Below are positions 1-10,201 of a DNA stretch of 64,000 nt, piece after piece. Position 1 is the stretch's first letter. The number at the start of each line of letters is the position of its first letter. The position numbers were made by a program, and so were the translations under genes. The DNA is taken from positions 5,387 through 69,386 of the forward strand of contig DATLCC010000102.1 of assembly GCA_035526585.1 (NCBI GenBank), in the 5' to 3' direction. The stretch comes from JAJPHT01 sp035526585. GTDB lineage: Archaea > Thermoplasmatota > SW-10-69-26 > JACQPN01 > JAJPHT01. Under the pieces are notes generated by a model. The model saw nothing but the letters and a program-made list of their open reading frames with translations, was not told the origin of the DNA and searched no databases.

Positions 1-2514
1 GCCTCGCACCGCGACCACGTCGTCGACTACCGCCTCGTGGCGGGCGACGGGCGCACCGTCTGGGTGCGCGAGGCCGTCTCGTTCGCGCGCGGAGCGGATG
101 GCGTCGTCTCGCGCCTCCACGGCGTCTTCCACGACGTCTCCTCCGAGCGACGCAACGCCGCGCGCCTCGCCGCGCAGGCCGGTCTCTCCACGCTCCTCGC
201 CGGCGCCGACCGGATCGAAGAGATCGCCGTCGACATCCTGCGCACCATCGGCGAGGCCCTGGGCTACGAGCTGGGCAGCTTCTGGAAGCTTGACGAGCCC
301 TCCGCCTGTCTGCGCTGCGAAGCCGTCTGGGTCGCGCCGCACATCCGCGCGGTCTCGTTCGAGTCGCAGACGCGCGCGGCGACGGTCGCCCCCGGCGAAG
401 GGCTTCCCGGCCGCGTCCTGCAGACGGGGCGCGCCATGTGGGTCACGGACGTCACGCGCGAGAGCGGCTTCCCGCGCGCCGAGGTCGCCGCGCGCGAGGG
501 GCTCCGCGCCGGCGTCGCGGTGCCGATCGGGCGCGGGGGTCGCACCTACGGCGTCCTCGAGCTCTTCACGCGGGACGTGCGCGCGCCCGACGAGGCGCTC
601 GTCTCGATCCTCGAAAGCCTCGGGACCCAGCTCGCCCAGGCCATGGAGCGCCGGCTCGCCGAGGCCCACGCGCGCGACCTGGGCGTGCGCCGCGCCGCGA
701 TCCTCGAGGCGGCGCTCGACGCGATCGTCGCGATGGACGCCACCGGGCGCGTCCTCGAGTGGAACCCCGCCGCGGAGCGCACGTTCGGCTACGCGCGCGA
801 CGAGGTCGTCGGGCGCTCCCTCGTCGAGCTCATCGTCGCGCCGCAGCATCGGGAAGGCTCCCTCCTCGCGCGCCAGCTCCAGGGGAGCCAAGGGCGCAGG
901 CTGGGCGAGCGCCTGGAGCTCGTCGCGATGCGCAAGGACGGGACGAGCTTCCCCGTCGAGCTCGCGATCGTGCGCATCCCCGTCGACGGGCCCGCGCTTT
1001 ACACCGGTCATTTCCGCGACATCAGCGCGCGCCAGGCGTCCTTCGACGCGCTGCGCGAGAGCGAGTCGCGCTATCGTTTCCTCGCCGACAGCATCCCGCA
1101 GCAGGTGTGGACGACGCTCCCGGCCGGGACCTTCGAGTACGCGAACGCCCGCGCGACGGAGTACCTCGGCGTCGAGGGGACGAAGGGTGGCTGGGACGCG
1201 ATCGCGCACCCGCAGGACCTGCCGCGGATGCACGAGGCGTGGGGCGCGGCGCGCGCGAGCGGAGAGGCCTTCGAGATCGAGATGCGCCTGCGTCGGCGCA
1301 CCGGCGAGCACCGCTGGCACCTCGTGCGCGCCTCGCCCCTCAAGGACGACGCGGGACGCGTGCTGCGCTGGTTTGGCAGCTCGACCGACATCGAGGAGAA
1401 GAAGCGCCAGGAGCAGCGCCTCGCCGATCTCCTCGCGGAGGTGGACCAGCAGCGCCGCCGCCTGGACAACATCGTGGCGTCGGTCCCCGGCGTCGTCTGG
1501 GAGGCGTGGGGCCAGCCCGACGCGCAGGCGCAGCGCATCGACTTCGTGAGCGACCACGTGGAGGCGATGCTGGGCTACTCGACGCAGGAATGGCTCTCGA
1601 CGCCCAACTTCTGGCTCACGATCGTCCACCCCGACGACCGGGCGGACGCGGCGGCGCGTTCGCGCGCGGCGTTCGAATCGGGCGAAGGCTCGTCGCAGCA
1701 GTTCCGCTGGCGCCGCAAGGACGGCTCCTACGTGTGGGTGCAGGCGTGGAACGTGATCGTGAAGGACGGTCTTGGTCGCCCGATCGGCATGCGCGGCGTG
1801 ACGCTCGACGTCTCGAAGCTCAAGGAGACGGAGGAGGCGCTGCGGGCGAGCGTGAAGGAGCTCGACCAGTTCGCCTACGTCACCTCGCACGACCTCAAGG
1901 CGCCGCTGCGGGGCATCGCGAACCTCTCGCGCTGGATCGAGGAGGACCTCGGCGCCGCCATCACGCCCGACTCCCGCGCGCACCTCGATCTGTTGCGCGG
2001 GCGCGTGCAGCGCATGGAGTCGCTCATCGACGCGATCCTCGCCTACTCCCGCGTCGGCCGGGTGAAGGCGAAGCCGGAGCGCGTCGAGGTGTCGAAGCTC
2101 CTCGCGGAGACGATCGACCTCCTCGCGCCGCCGGACGGGTTCCGCGTCGAGGTCGCGACGCCGATGCCCACCCTCACCACGGAGCGCCTGCGCCTGCAGC
2201 AGGTCTTCATGAACCTCATCGGCAACGCCATCAAGCATCACCCCGACAAGGCGCGCGGCCGCGTCGAGGTGCGCGCCGTCGAGCACGGGCGCATGTGGCG
2301 CTTCAGCGTCGCGGACAATGGCGCGGGCATCGCTCCGCGATATCACGACAAGATCTTCGTCATCTTCCAGACGCTCGAGGCGCGCGACAAGGTCGAAGGC
2401 ACCGGCATCGGCCTCGCGCTCGTGAAGAAGATCGTCGAAGGCAATGGCGGCACGATCGCGGTCGACTCGGACGTCGGCCGTGGCGCGGCCTTCCAGTTCA
2501 CCTGGCCCAAGTGA
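1..2514 (+). CDS. Multi-PAS/GAF sensor histidine kinase (5' end cut by window)
   Basis: The reading frame is open from base 1, so the true start lies left of the window. Order seen: end of a PAS/PAC domain (first ~55 residues), a GAF domain (about residues 60-220), a PAS domain starting near AALDAIVAMD, two PAS_3-type domains (SRYRFLADSIPQQVW and NIVASVPGVVWE), then a HisKA box (FAYVTSHDLKAPLRGI, phosphoacceptor His) and an HATPase_c domain with N box LIGNAIKHH, G1 DNGAG and G2 GTGIGLAL. No membrane segment is visible, so it is probably a cytosolic sensor. The receiver gene starts 9 bases downstream, so the pair probably shares a transcript. The signal sensed is unknown. Confidence 0.93.
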   Translation, partial: ASHRDHVVDYRLVAGDGRTVWVREAVSFARGADGVVSRLHGVFHDVSSERRNAARLAAQAGLSTLLAGADRIEEIAVDILRTIGEALGYELGSFWKLDEPSACLRCEAVWVAPHIRAVSFESQTRAATVAPGEGLPGRVLQTGRAMWVTDVTRESGFPRAEVAAREGLRAGVAVPIGRGGRTYGVLELFTRDVRAPDEALVSILESLGTQLAQAMERRLAEAHARDLGVRRAAILEAALDAIVAMDATGRVLEWNPAAERTFGYARDEVVGRSLVELIVAPQHREGSLLARQLQGSQGRRLGERLELVAMRKDGTSFPVELAIVRIPVDGPALYTGHFRDISARQASFDALRESESRYRFLADSIPQQVWTTLPAGTFEYANARATEYLGVEGTKGGWDAIAHPQDLPRMHEAWGAARASGEAFEIEMRLRRRTGEHRWHLVRASPLKDDAGRVLRWFGSSTDIEEKKRQEQRLADLLAEVDQQRRRLDNIVASVPGVVWEAWGQPDAQAQRIDFVSDHVEAMLGYSTQEWLSTPNFWLTIVHPDDRADAAARSRAAFESGEGSSQQFRWRRKDGSYVWVQAWNVIVKDGLGRPIGMRGVTLDVSKLKETEEALRASVKELDQFAYVTSHDLKAPLRGIANLSRWIEEDLGAAITPDSRAHLDLLRGRVQRMESLIDAILAYSRVGRVKAKPERVEVSKLLAETIDLLAPPDGFRVEVATPMPTLTTERLRLQQVFMNLIGNAIKHHPDKARGRVEVRAVEHGRMWRFSVADNGAGIAPRYHDKIFVIFQTLEARDKVEGTGIGLALVKKIVEGNGGTIAVDSDVGRGAAFQFTWPK

Positions 2515-2523
2515 GGACACACC

Positions 2524-2955
2524 ATGGAACCCCAGAAGATGGTCAACATCCTCCTCGTCGAGGACGACGAGGTCGACGTGATGAACGTGCGTCGCGCGTT
2601 CAAGAAGAACAACGTGATGAACCCGCTCTTCGTGGCCTCGAACGGCCTCGAAGCGTTGGAGCTCCTGCGCTCGAACGGCAAGCCCGCGCAGGTCCCCAAG
2701 GACCGGCGGCTCGTCCTCCTCGACCTCAACATGCCCAAGATGGGCGGGATCGAGTTCCTGCGCGAGCTGCGCGGCGACTCGGACCTGCGCTCGACCCCCG
2801 TCGTCGTGCTCACCACGTCGAACGAGGAGCGGGACCGCATCGAGGCGTACGACCTGAACGTCGCCGGCTACATCCTGAAGCCCGTCACGCTCACGAGCTT
2901 CATGGAGACGATGGCCACGCTCAATCGGTATTGGATGCTCAGCGAATTCCCATGA
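2524..2955 (+). CDS. Single-domain response regulator (Rcp1-like)
   Basis: A stand-alone receiver domain of 143 residues. Acidic pocket VEDDE at residues 12-16, phosphoacceptor Asp67 in LLDLNMP, conserved Thr in VVLTT and Lys119 in YILKP are all present. There is no output domain, so it should work by protein contact, most likely taking phosphate from the upstream kinase. The ATG follows the kinase stop by 9 bases, and its own TGA overlaps the next ATG (ATGA), showing tight co-translation. Confidence 0.93.
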   Translation: MEPQKMVNILLVEDDEVDVMNVRRAFKKNNVMNPLFVASNGLEALELLRSNGKPAQVPKDRRLVLLDLNMPKMGGIEFLRELRGDSDLRSTPVVVLTTSNEERDRIEAYDLNVAGYILKPVTLTSFMETMATLNRYWMLSEFP

Positions 2956-5120
2956 CCAAGCTCCGGGTGCTCGTCGTCGACGATGACCTCGTCGATCGAC
3001 TGTCGGTCCGCCGCGCGCTGCGCACGGCGGGGTTCGAGGCCGAGGTGGATGACGCCGAGTGCCGCGTCGACGCGCTCGCGAAGCTGAGCTCCGGCGAGTA
3101 CGACTGCACCTTCCTCGACTTCCTGCTGCCCGATGGCAACGGCCTCGACGTGATCCGTGAGGCGCGCGAGGCCGGCGTGCGCTCGCCCATCATCGTCCTC
3201 ACGGGCCAGGGGGACGAGCGCACCGCGGTGGAGCTCATGAAGGCGGGCGCCGCGGATTACCTGCCGAAGTCGGAGGTCTCGCCCGAGCGCCTGACCCACG
3301 CGCTCCACAACGCGATCCGCCTCTACCACGCCGAGCGCTCGGCGCACGCGGCGGAGCGCGAGCGCTCGCGCGCGTTGAAGCTCGAGCGCCACGCGCGCGA
3401 GGAGGCCGTGGCCGCGCAGCGGCGCCTCGCGTTCCTCGCCGAGGCGAGCGCGATCGTCTCCGCGTCGCTCGATTACCAGGAGACGCTGGAGAACGTCGCC
3501 CGCATCTGCGTGCCGGAGCTCGCCGAATGGTGCCTGCTCGACCTCGTCGAGGCGGGCGGGGGCCACGAGCGCGTCGCGGTCGCGCACGCAGACACGGCGC
3601 ACGCGCCCATCGCGGCGAGGCTGCGCCGGCGGTACGAGGCGCGGCTGGACGCGACGTACGGCGTGACGCGCGTCATCGCGACGGGGCGCTCGGAGATCAT
3701 GCGCGAGGTGCCCGACTGGGTCCTCGTGGAGCTCGCGAACGACGGGGACCACCTGGACGCCTTGCGCGAGATCGGGGCGAAGAGCGTGATGACGGTCCCG
3801 CTCGTCGCGCGCGGGCGGACGCTGGGCGCGATGAGCTTCCTCTCGAAGGCGCCTGCGCGCTACGGGCTCGACGACCTCACCTTCGCCGAGGAGATCGCGC
3901 GCCGCGCGGCGCTCGCCGTCGACAACGCGCGCCTCTACGACGAGGTGCGACGCGCGGAATCGCGCCTGCGCCAGCAGCTCGATCTCACGACGGCGATCAC
4001 GGGCAGCCTCGCGGAGGGCGTGCTCGCGGTGGACCGCGACGGGCGTTTCACGTTCGCGAACGCGGCCGCCGAGAGCATCCTCGGCCTTCGCGGCGGCGCG
4101 CTCCTGGGGCGCGAGGTCGACCGCGTGCTCGCGCCCGGGCGACGCAACGCCATCATGGACGCCATCTTCGCCGGAGGCGTCCTCCACGCCGAGGACGATG
4201 CGTTCGTGCGCGAGGACGGCCGCCTCGTGCCCGTCTCGTTCGCGGCGTCGCCGCTCTTCGCGGAGGACAAGGTGTGCGGCGCGGTGCTCGCGTTCCACGA
4301 CATCACCGAGCGCAAGCGCGCGCAGGCCGAGATCGAGGCGTCGCGCCGCCAGCTCGTGCAGACGGAGAAGCTCTCGGCGCTGGGCACGTTGATCTCGGGC
4401 GTCGCGCACGAGCTGCGCACGCCGCTCACGTATCTGACGAACAACATGTTCCTTCTCCAGGCGCGACTCGACGCCGCCGCGAAAGCGGACCCGAGCCTCG
4501 CGCCGCTCGTGGCCGACGCGCGGCGCTTCTCGGCCTCGGCGCTCGAAGGCGCGGATCGCATCAACGCGCTCGTGCGCGACCTGCGCCCCTTCGCGAAGAC
4601 CGACACGGGACGGCGCGTCGAGGCGGGCCTGCACGAGGTCGTGGAGGGCGCCGTCGACCTCTTCCGAGCGACGCAGCGCGGGCGCGTCGAGGTCGTGGCG
4701 GACCTCGCGCCGACGCGCCCGATCCCCCTGGATCGGGGCCAGGTGCAGCGCGTCGTCCTGAACCTCCTCCTCAACGGATCGGAGGCGATGCCCAAGGGCG
4801 GCCGCGTGCGCGTCGCGACGCGCGACGCCGCGGACGGAGCCGAGGTCGAGGTCGAGGACGAGGGGATCGGCATGACGCCCGAGGTCGAGGAGCGCATGTT
4901 CGACCCGTTCTTCACGACGAAGCCCGAGGGGACCGGCTTGGGCCTCGCCATCACCCGCCGGATCGTGGAGGCGCACGGGGGCACGCTGCGCTATAGCACC
5001 GCGCCGGGCCGCGGCACGATCTTCATCGTCAGGCTGCCCGCCGGGCAACCGGGCGCGGGCATCCCCGTCCTCGCCGACGCTCCGCGCGCGATGAGCACCC
5101 ATCCGGGAACCACCTCCTGA
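2952..5120 (+). CDS. REC-GAF-PAS hybrid histidine kinase
   Basis: 722 residues from the ATG that overlaps the preceding stop. Order: receiver domain at the N terminus (VVDDD at 8-12, phospho-Asp56 in FLDFLLPDGNG), a charged helical linker (~125-165), GAF (~165-330), PAS (~345-460), HisKA with GVAHELRTPLTYL, and HATPase_c with LLLNGSEAMPKGG, EDEGIGM and GTGLGLAI. An N-terminal receiver on a kinase usually means the protein is both target and donor in a relay. With the two upstream genes it forms a three-gene phosphorelay candidate. The reading frame stays open far upstream, but that part is antisense-like Arg-rich translation over the first kinase and is not coding. Confidence 0.93.
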   Translation: MTKLRVLVVDDDLVDRLSVRRALRTAGFEAEVDDAECRVDALAKLSSGEYDCTFLDFLLPDGNGLDVIREAREAGVRSPIIVLTGQGDERTAVELMKAGAADYLPKSEVSPERLTHALHNAIRLYHAERSAHAAERERSRALKLERHAREEAVAAQRRLAFLAEASAIVSASLDYQETLENVARICVPELAEWCLLDLVEAGGGHERVAVAHADTAHAPIAARLRRRYEARLDATYGVTRVIATGRSEIMREVPDWVLVELANDGDHLDALREIGAKSVMTVPLVARGRTLGAMSFLSKAPARYGLDDLTFAEEIARRAALAVDNARLYDEVRRAESRLRQQLDLTTAITGSLAEGVLAVDRDGRFTFANAAAESILGLRGGALLGREVDRVLAPGRRNAIMDAIFAGGVLHAEDDAFVREDGRLVPVSFAASPLFAEDKVCGAVLAFHDITERKRAQAEIEASRRQLVQTEKLSALGTLISGVAHELRTPLTYLTNNMFLLQARLDAAAKADPSLAPLVADARRFSASALEGADRINALVRDLRPFAKTDTGRRVEAGLHEVVEGAVDLFRATQRGRVEVVADLAPTRPIPLDRGQVQRVVLNLLLNGSEAMPKGGRVRVATRDAADGAEVEVEDEGIGMTPEVEERMFDPFFTTKPEGTGLGLAITRRIVEAHGGTLRYSTAPGRGTIFIVRLPAGQPGAGIPVLADAPRAMSTHPGTTS

Positions 5121-5167
5121 GGTGGTCCGATGGACTTCTTGCCGGCGCAGCCCAAGTGGCGCCTCCG

Positions 5168-5293
5168 ATGGCATCGCTTCGCGCGGGACTTCTCCTGTCT
5201 CCCCTCTGCTTCACCTGCGGGCGCCCGGGCGAAGCGTGCGCCTGCGGCTTCGGCCACGGCCGCCGCGGGCACACCGAAGGCGCGCTGAGCTGA
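5168..5293 (+). CDS. Possible small Cys-rich (zinc-finger-like) protein
   Basis: A 41-codon open frame in the gap between the kinase and the convergent YihY gene. Its translation contains CFTCGRPGEACACGFGH, giving a C-x2-C...C-x-C...H pattern like miniature archaeal zinc-finger proteins. Most third positions are G or C, but an overlapping frame starting at 5130 is almost as GC-rich at third positions. No convincing promoter was seen. Weak call, based only on the Cys/His spacing. Confidence 0.2.
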   Translation: MASLRAGLLLSPLCFTCGRPGEACACGFGHGRRGHTEGALS

Positions 5294-5304
5294 AGGCGCC
5301 TCAG

Positions 5305-6327
5305 CTACGTGGCGCGCGCCGGCGCCCGCTTCGTCCCTTCCTTCTCCGGCTCTCCCTGCTCCTGCGCGACGGCCTCGCGTAGCGGGCGCGCGTCGCGCGA
5401 CTCGCGCACACGGGAGCCGTACCGGTTCGCGTACACCTGCGTGAGCTCCGCGCCAAAGAACAGGATCATGCCCGAGTAGTAGACCCACACGAGGATGACG
5501 AGCATCGCGCCCGCGGCGCCGTAGCGCGACGAGAGCGGGCCCGCGCCCAGGTAGTACCCGATCGCGATCTGGCCCACGACGAAGAGGAGCGCCGTGACGA
5601 AGCCGCCGACGAACACGTCGCGCCATGCGACGCGCGCGTCGGGCAGGAGCTTGAACGTCGCGGCGAAGACGATCGTGACGACCGCGAGGGACACGAGGAC
5701 GTTCGCGACGAGCAGGAGCGCCCCCGCTCCGGGGAACGCGGCGACCAGGTAGTCTCCCATCGCGGCGAGGCCCGCGCTCATGAGGAGCGACACGAGGAGC
5801 AGGAAGCCCGTGCCCATGACGCCCACGAAGCTCAGGAAGTTCTTGCGCAGGGCGACGTGCACCTTCGCCCGGAACCCCACGGGCTTCTTGGCCTCGACCT
5901 CCCAGATGCGGTTGAGCGCCTCCTTCATCTGCGCGAACACCGCGCCCGCGGAGAGGAGAAGGAGCGCGCCGCCCATGATCGTGCCGACGATGCCGACGCG
6001 CTCGCGGTCGGCGCCCGCGAGGAGCGCCGCGATCCCTTCGCTGCCCGTGGCGCCGAGCATCTTCGTGAGCTGCCCCATGACGGCGCCGCGCGCGGCCTCC
6101 GCGCCGAAGGCGAGCGCCGCGACGCCGATCGCGAGCACGAGGAGCGGCCCGAGCGCGAAGAGCGTGTAGTACGCGAGCGCGGCCGCCTGCTTGGGGCACT
6201 TGTCCTCGAAGAACTCGCGCGTCGCTGCGCGCAGCAGGTCGAACGAGGCGCGCGGGCCTCCGCGGAAGCGCTCGCGTCGCGCGTCGTCGCGCGCGCGGGG
6301 CTCGTGCGAGGCCTTCTCCTTGGGCAT
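5305..6327 (-). CDS. YihY/BrkB family inner membrane protein
   Basis: 340 residues. The start MPKEKASHEP is followed by a basic segment and the family signature FFEDKCPKQAAALAYYTLFALGP, then about six membrane helices and a charged C-terminal tail (KEGTKRAPARAT). YihY/BrkB proteins are polytopic membrane proteins of poorly defined function. The ATG at 6327 was preferred to the much longer open frame because the upstream part translates across tRNA-Pro. An AT-rich TATTTAAT on this strand at 6427-6434 could be its TATA box, leaving a leader of about 75 bases. Confidence 0.88.
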   Translation of the reverse strand: MPKEKASHEPRARDDARRERFRGGPRASFDLLRAATREFFEDKCPKQAAALAYYTLFALGPLLVLAIGVAALAFGAEAARGAVMGQLTKMLGATGSEGIAALLAGADRERVGIVGTIMGGALLLLSAGAVFAQMKEALNRIWEVEAKKPVGFRAKVHVALRKNFLSFVGVMGTGFLLLVSLLMSAGLAAMGDYLVAAFPGAGALLLVANVLVSLAVVTIVFAATFKLLPDARVAWRDVFVGGFVTALLFVVGQIAIGYYLGAGPLSSRYGAAGAMLVILVWVYYSGMILFFGAELTQVYANRYGSRVRESRDARPLREAVAQEQGEPEKEGTKRAPARAT

Positions 6328-6426
6328 CCCTCGAAGGGTCGCGATGCGAAGTATGTCGGCGTTCTGGCCGGTCCGTCGCAGACGTGGATGACGCGCGACG
6401 GATGACGCGCGAGCGGTCGCCGAATC

Positions 6427-6435
6427 ATTAAATAG
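6427..6435. promoter_or_regulatory. AT-rich TATA-like box between yihY and tRNA-Pro
   Basis: ATTAAATAG stands out in GC-rich surroundings between divergent YihY (minus) and tRNA-Pro (plus). It reads as TATTTAAT for YihY and TTAAATA for the tRNA, about 57 bases before the mature tRNA end, which would need a roughly 30-base 5' leader. It could serve either or both. Confidence 0.4.
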
Positions 6436-6490
6436 GGCGACCCGGATAGGCGGCCACCCCAGCCGGAAAACCCCGGCCGATTCTCCCTGC

Positions 6491-6563
6491 GGGTCCGTGG
6501 GGTAGCTTGGTATCCTTGGTGCTTGGGGTGCACTTGACTTCGGTTCAAATCCGAACGGACCCA
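6491..6563 (+). tRNA. tRNA-Pro (GGG)
   Basis: A 73-base cloverleaf. Acceptor GGGTCCG pairs with CGGACCC, the anticodon arm is GGTGC-TTGGGGT-GCACT (anticodon GGG), the T arm is TTCGG-TTCAAAT-CCGAA and the discriminator is A. The D arm contains AGCTTGGTA. No CCA is encoded and there is no intron. It decodes CCC/CCU. Confidence 0.93.
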
Positions 6564-6569
6564 TGTTCT

Positions 6570-6591
6570 GCGACAGCCGGCAGGCTGTCGC
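6570..6591 (+). terminator. Hairpin just after tRNA-Pro
   Basis: Perfect 9-bp inverted repeat GCGACAGCC / GGCTGTCGC with a GGCA loop, starting 7 bases after the tRNA discriminator. There is no T tract after it, so it may be a processing or structural element rather than a classic terminator. Confidence 0.4.
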
Positions 6592-6672
6592 GCACCATGG
6601 AGCGAGGCCGCATCGCGGCCGAACGTGTCCTTTTGATATCGACTTCAGCACCAGAAGCGTCAACCCTTCACC

Positions 6673-6927
6673 ATGCGTAGAACAGTCCAGATGCCTGCCA
6701 GCTCCGACGACGCGGCCGCCGCCCGGCACGCCCGCATCGACCGCCTGTCGCCGCTTGCCCGCGAGGAGCTCGCCCTCATCATCGGCGAGGCCGCGCTGGA
6801 GAGCTGGCTCTGCGGCGAGGCCTGGCCGCCGCTCCTCGAGCGCTGCGTCGACGCCATCGAGGAGGAGCAGGACCAGGGGCCTGTCGCCATCCGGATCGTG
6901 GTCGACGGCTCCCCGGGCCCTTCTTAA
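6673..6927 (+). CDS. Small hypothetical protein
   Basis: 84 codons with GC-rich third positions. The translation has an Ala/Asp-rich start, then a helical segment ending SWLCGEAWPPLLERCVDAIEEEQDQGPVA written here as the core SWLCGEAWPPLLERCVDAI, and a basic/hydrophobic IRIVVDG end. No family is recognised and no membrane segment is present. The ATG at 6691 (MPASSDD) is an alternative start. It lies in the same direction between tRNA-Pro and the Met-rich membrane protein gene. Confidence 0.5.
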   Translation: MRRTVQMPASSDDAAAARHARIDRLSPLAREELALIIGEAALESWLCGEAWPPLLERCVDAIEEEQDQGPVAIRIVVDGSPGPS

Positions 6928-6991
6928 GGCGTCGTTGAACGCTGGCACCACAAGACCCAAGTCTCCCTTGCCTTGACGCCTGCTGAACAGC

Positions 6992-8224
<1,233 letters not shown>

Positions 8225-8384
8225 GCAGCCGGCTAGCCGCCACGACCAAGCGAGAGGAGATGCTTCTCTCCGTGTGCCTGCCTCGGCCCTGCTCCTTACC
8301 CTGCGCACCGACGCTCGCCGCCGCCCGGCTCGCCTCCTCGTGGTCTGGGCGCCGCCGACCGAGGAGCCCGGGCGCCCGCGGCAG

Positions 8385-8837
8385 ATGGGAGGCGCGGGCG
8401 GCGGCGCGCCCCCGTCGGACGTGTGCATCCTGATCGTGGACGACGATCCCCTCATGACCGAGTTCCTTCCGCGCAAGCTCGCGCGCGCGATGGCGGACGG
8501 CGTGCGCATCGTGACCGCGGCCACGGCCCGCGAGGCGAGCGACATCCTCGCGCGCGAAAGGCCCGCGATCGTGCTCAGCGACTTCAACCTCCGCGAGGGG
8601 CGCACCGGGCTCGACGTGCTCGCGGAGGCCGCGCGCGAAGCGCCCGACGCGACCCGCATCCTCTTCAGCGGCCACACCCAGCGCGAGATCGGCATCCCGC
8701 TGCGCGAAGCCGACATCCACGGCTACATCGAGAAGCCGATGCGGATCGACGAGCTCGTGACGACGCTCCTCCACACGATCAAGGATGCGACGGGCATGGA
8801 CCTCGCGCGAAAGGGAGCGGGCGATGGCAAGGCTTGA
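8385..8837 (+). CDS. Response regulator receiver protein
   Basis: From the ATG at 8385 the product is 150 residues: a Gly-rich lead, then CILIVDDDPLMTEF, phospho-Asp66 in VLSDFNLREG, FSGHT with the conserved Ser/Thr, and KP in YIEKPMRIDEL. No output domain. A longer frame starts at 8274 but its first 37 residues are Arg/Pro-rich and poorly protein-like. The last 14 bases overlap the kinase gene that follows, so the two are a cognate pair. The receiver gene at 42742 resembles it in its SDF phosphosite and SGH motif, suggesting paralogs. Confidence 0.85.
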   Translation: MGGAGGGAPPSDVCILIVDDDPLMTEFLPRKLARAMADGVRIVTAATAREASDILARERPAIVLSDFNLREGRTGLDVLAEAAREAPDATRILFSGHTQREIGIPLREADIHGYIEKPMRIDELVTTLLHTIKDATGMDLARKGAGDGKA

Positions 8838-9954
8838 GGAGGCCCCTTCCCGGCTCGCGCGCTTCGCGGGCCCGCTCCTCACGCTCATCGTCATCGCCGT
8901 CACGGAGATCTTCACGCACGCGATCCCCCTGGGCGAGCTCCCCTCCGCCGGGCTGTTCCTCCTCGCCTACGTGCCGATCGCCTACAGCGCGCTCCAGGGC
9001 GGCCTTCCGCTGGGCCTCCTTTCCACCGCGCTCCTCACCCTCTACACGTTCCGCTACGTGGCGCAGCCTGGCGAGATCGTCGAGCTGCGCCCCATCGTGT
9101 GGCCCAGCCTCGCGATCGTCTCCGGCCTCGGCGTCGCGATGACGTGGCCCATGAGCCGGATCAAGAGGCGCGAGGATCGTCTGCGCGAGGCGCTCGAGTC
9201 GCGCGCGCAGGACCTCCAGGCGCGCAACGCCGATCTCACGAGCGCGAACGAAGCGCTCGAGGCGTTCGGATACGTCGTGAGCCACGACCTCAAGGAGCCC
9301 GTGCGCGCGCTGGAGAACTACCTCGACGCCGCGCGACAGGAATGGCCCAGCGACGAGAGCCGCGGCTTCGTCGAGCAGGCGTACCGCGCGAACGAGCGGC
9401 TCGCGCGGCTGCTGCACGGCCTCCTCGACTACAGCCGCCTCTCGAGCGGTGCCACGACGACGCGCGCGGTGGACATCGAGGCCGTGCTCACGAGCGACGC
9501 ATGTCGCGCGCAGTACGAGAAGCTCCTCCACGAGACGGACGCCCAGCTGCGCATCGAGCCCGGGCTCCCGCGCGTCCAGGGGGACGACGCGATGCTCGCC
9601 CAGCTGTTCGGCAACGTCCTCCTGAACGCGCTTCGCCACCACGGCCGCGCCGGCGCGCGCGTCGTCGTGGGCTCCGCCGAGGCGGCCGACGGCTTCGCGC
9701 ACGTCACGGTCTGCGACGACGGCCCCGGCTTCCCCCCCGACGTCCTCGCGCGCTTCGGCGAGCTACGCGGCAACAGGCCCGCCACGATCAAGAGCGGCTT
9801 CGGCCTCGTCATCGCGCACCGCGCCGCCCAACGCCTGGGAGGCCGGATGTGGATCGAGAACCCGCCTGGCGGCGGCGCCCGCGTGCACGTCGAGCTTCCG
9901 GCCGCGCCCGGCGGGGCCGCCGCGACGGCGGCGCACCTCAGCCACACCGCGTGA
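8824..9954 (+). CDS. Membrane sensor histidine kinase
   Basis: 376 residues from ATG 8824 (MARLEEAPS); the open frame extends to 8785. About four membrane helices fill the first ~115 residues (LLTLIVIAVTEIF, AGLFLLAYVPIAYSALQGG, GLLSTALLTLYTF), a layout like the DUF4118/KdpD sensor region. A short coiled coil precedes HisKA (FGYVVSHDLKEPVRAL) and HATPase_c (NVLLNALRHHG, DDGPGFP, SGFGLVIAHR). The G2 region is SGFGL rather than GTGL, a variation also found in other kinases. The gene overlaps the upstream receiver gene. Confidence 0.88.
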   Translation: MARLEEAPSRLARFAGPLLTLIVIAVTEIFTHAIPLGELPSAGLFLLAYVPIAYSALQGGLPLGLLSTALLTLYTFRYVAQPGEIVELRPIVWPSLAIVSGLGVAMTWPMSRIKRREDRLREALESRAQDLQARNADLTSANEALEAFGYVVSHDLKEPVRALENYLDAARQEWPSDESRGFVEQAYRANERLARLLHGLLDYSRLSSGATTTRAVDIEAVLTSDACRAQYEKLLHETDAQLRIEPGLPRVQGDDAMLAQLFGNVLLNALRHHGRAGARVVVGSAEAADGFAHVTVCDDGPGFPPDVLARFGELRGNRPATIKSGFGLVIAHRAAQRLGGRMWIENPPGGGARVHVELPAAPGGAAATAAHLSHTA

Positions 9955-9964
9955 ACGCCTGCGC

Positions 9965-10090
9965 TCAGGCCGAGGGCTCGTCGGGCTCCACGTCGCCCAC
10001 GTCCTCCGTGTCGAGCCCCTTCATCCCGTCGGGGATGTTCTCGCCGATCTCCTTCTCGGCCTTCCGCATCTTCTCGGCGCTCTCCGGCAT
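9965..10090 (-). CDS. Small acidic hypothetical protein
   Basis: 41 codons from ATG 10090: MPESAEKMRKAEKEIGEN followed by an acidic tail (DTEDVGDVEPDEP). The frame can start as far back as 10159. Charged and probably soluble, no family recognised. It is convergent with the kinase upstream on the plus strand and lies before the helicase gene. Accepted only tentatively because it is short. Confidence 0.35.
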   Translation of the reverse strand: MPESAEKMRKAEKEIGENIPDGMKGLDTEDVGDVEPDEPSA

Positions 10091-10201
10091 GGTGGTCGCT
10101 TCTGCGGAAGCGGGAGTTGTGGCTTGTCGCTGGATCCTCGCTGAAGAGAGCCCTCGCATGCCGAGTGAGCTTCATGAGGGTCGAGGTCCATTCGAAGAGG
10201 A

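Noticed and set aside
438..2951. Very long Arg-rich open frame that joins the later REC-GAF-PAS kinase
   Set aside because: It overlaps the first kinase and receiver in another frame and is low-complexity Arg/Gly/Pro. Real coding starts at ATG 2952.
2868..5174. 768-codon minus-strand open frame across the hybrid kinase
   Set aside because: Antisense shadow of GC-rich coding; its translation is repetitive Arg/Ala/Glu without domains.
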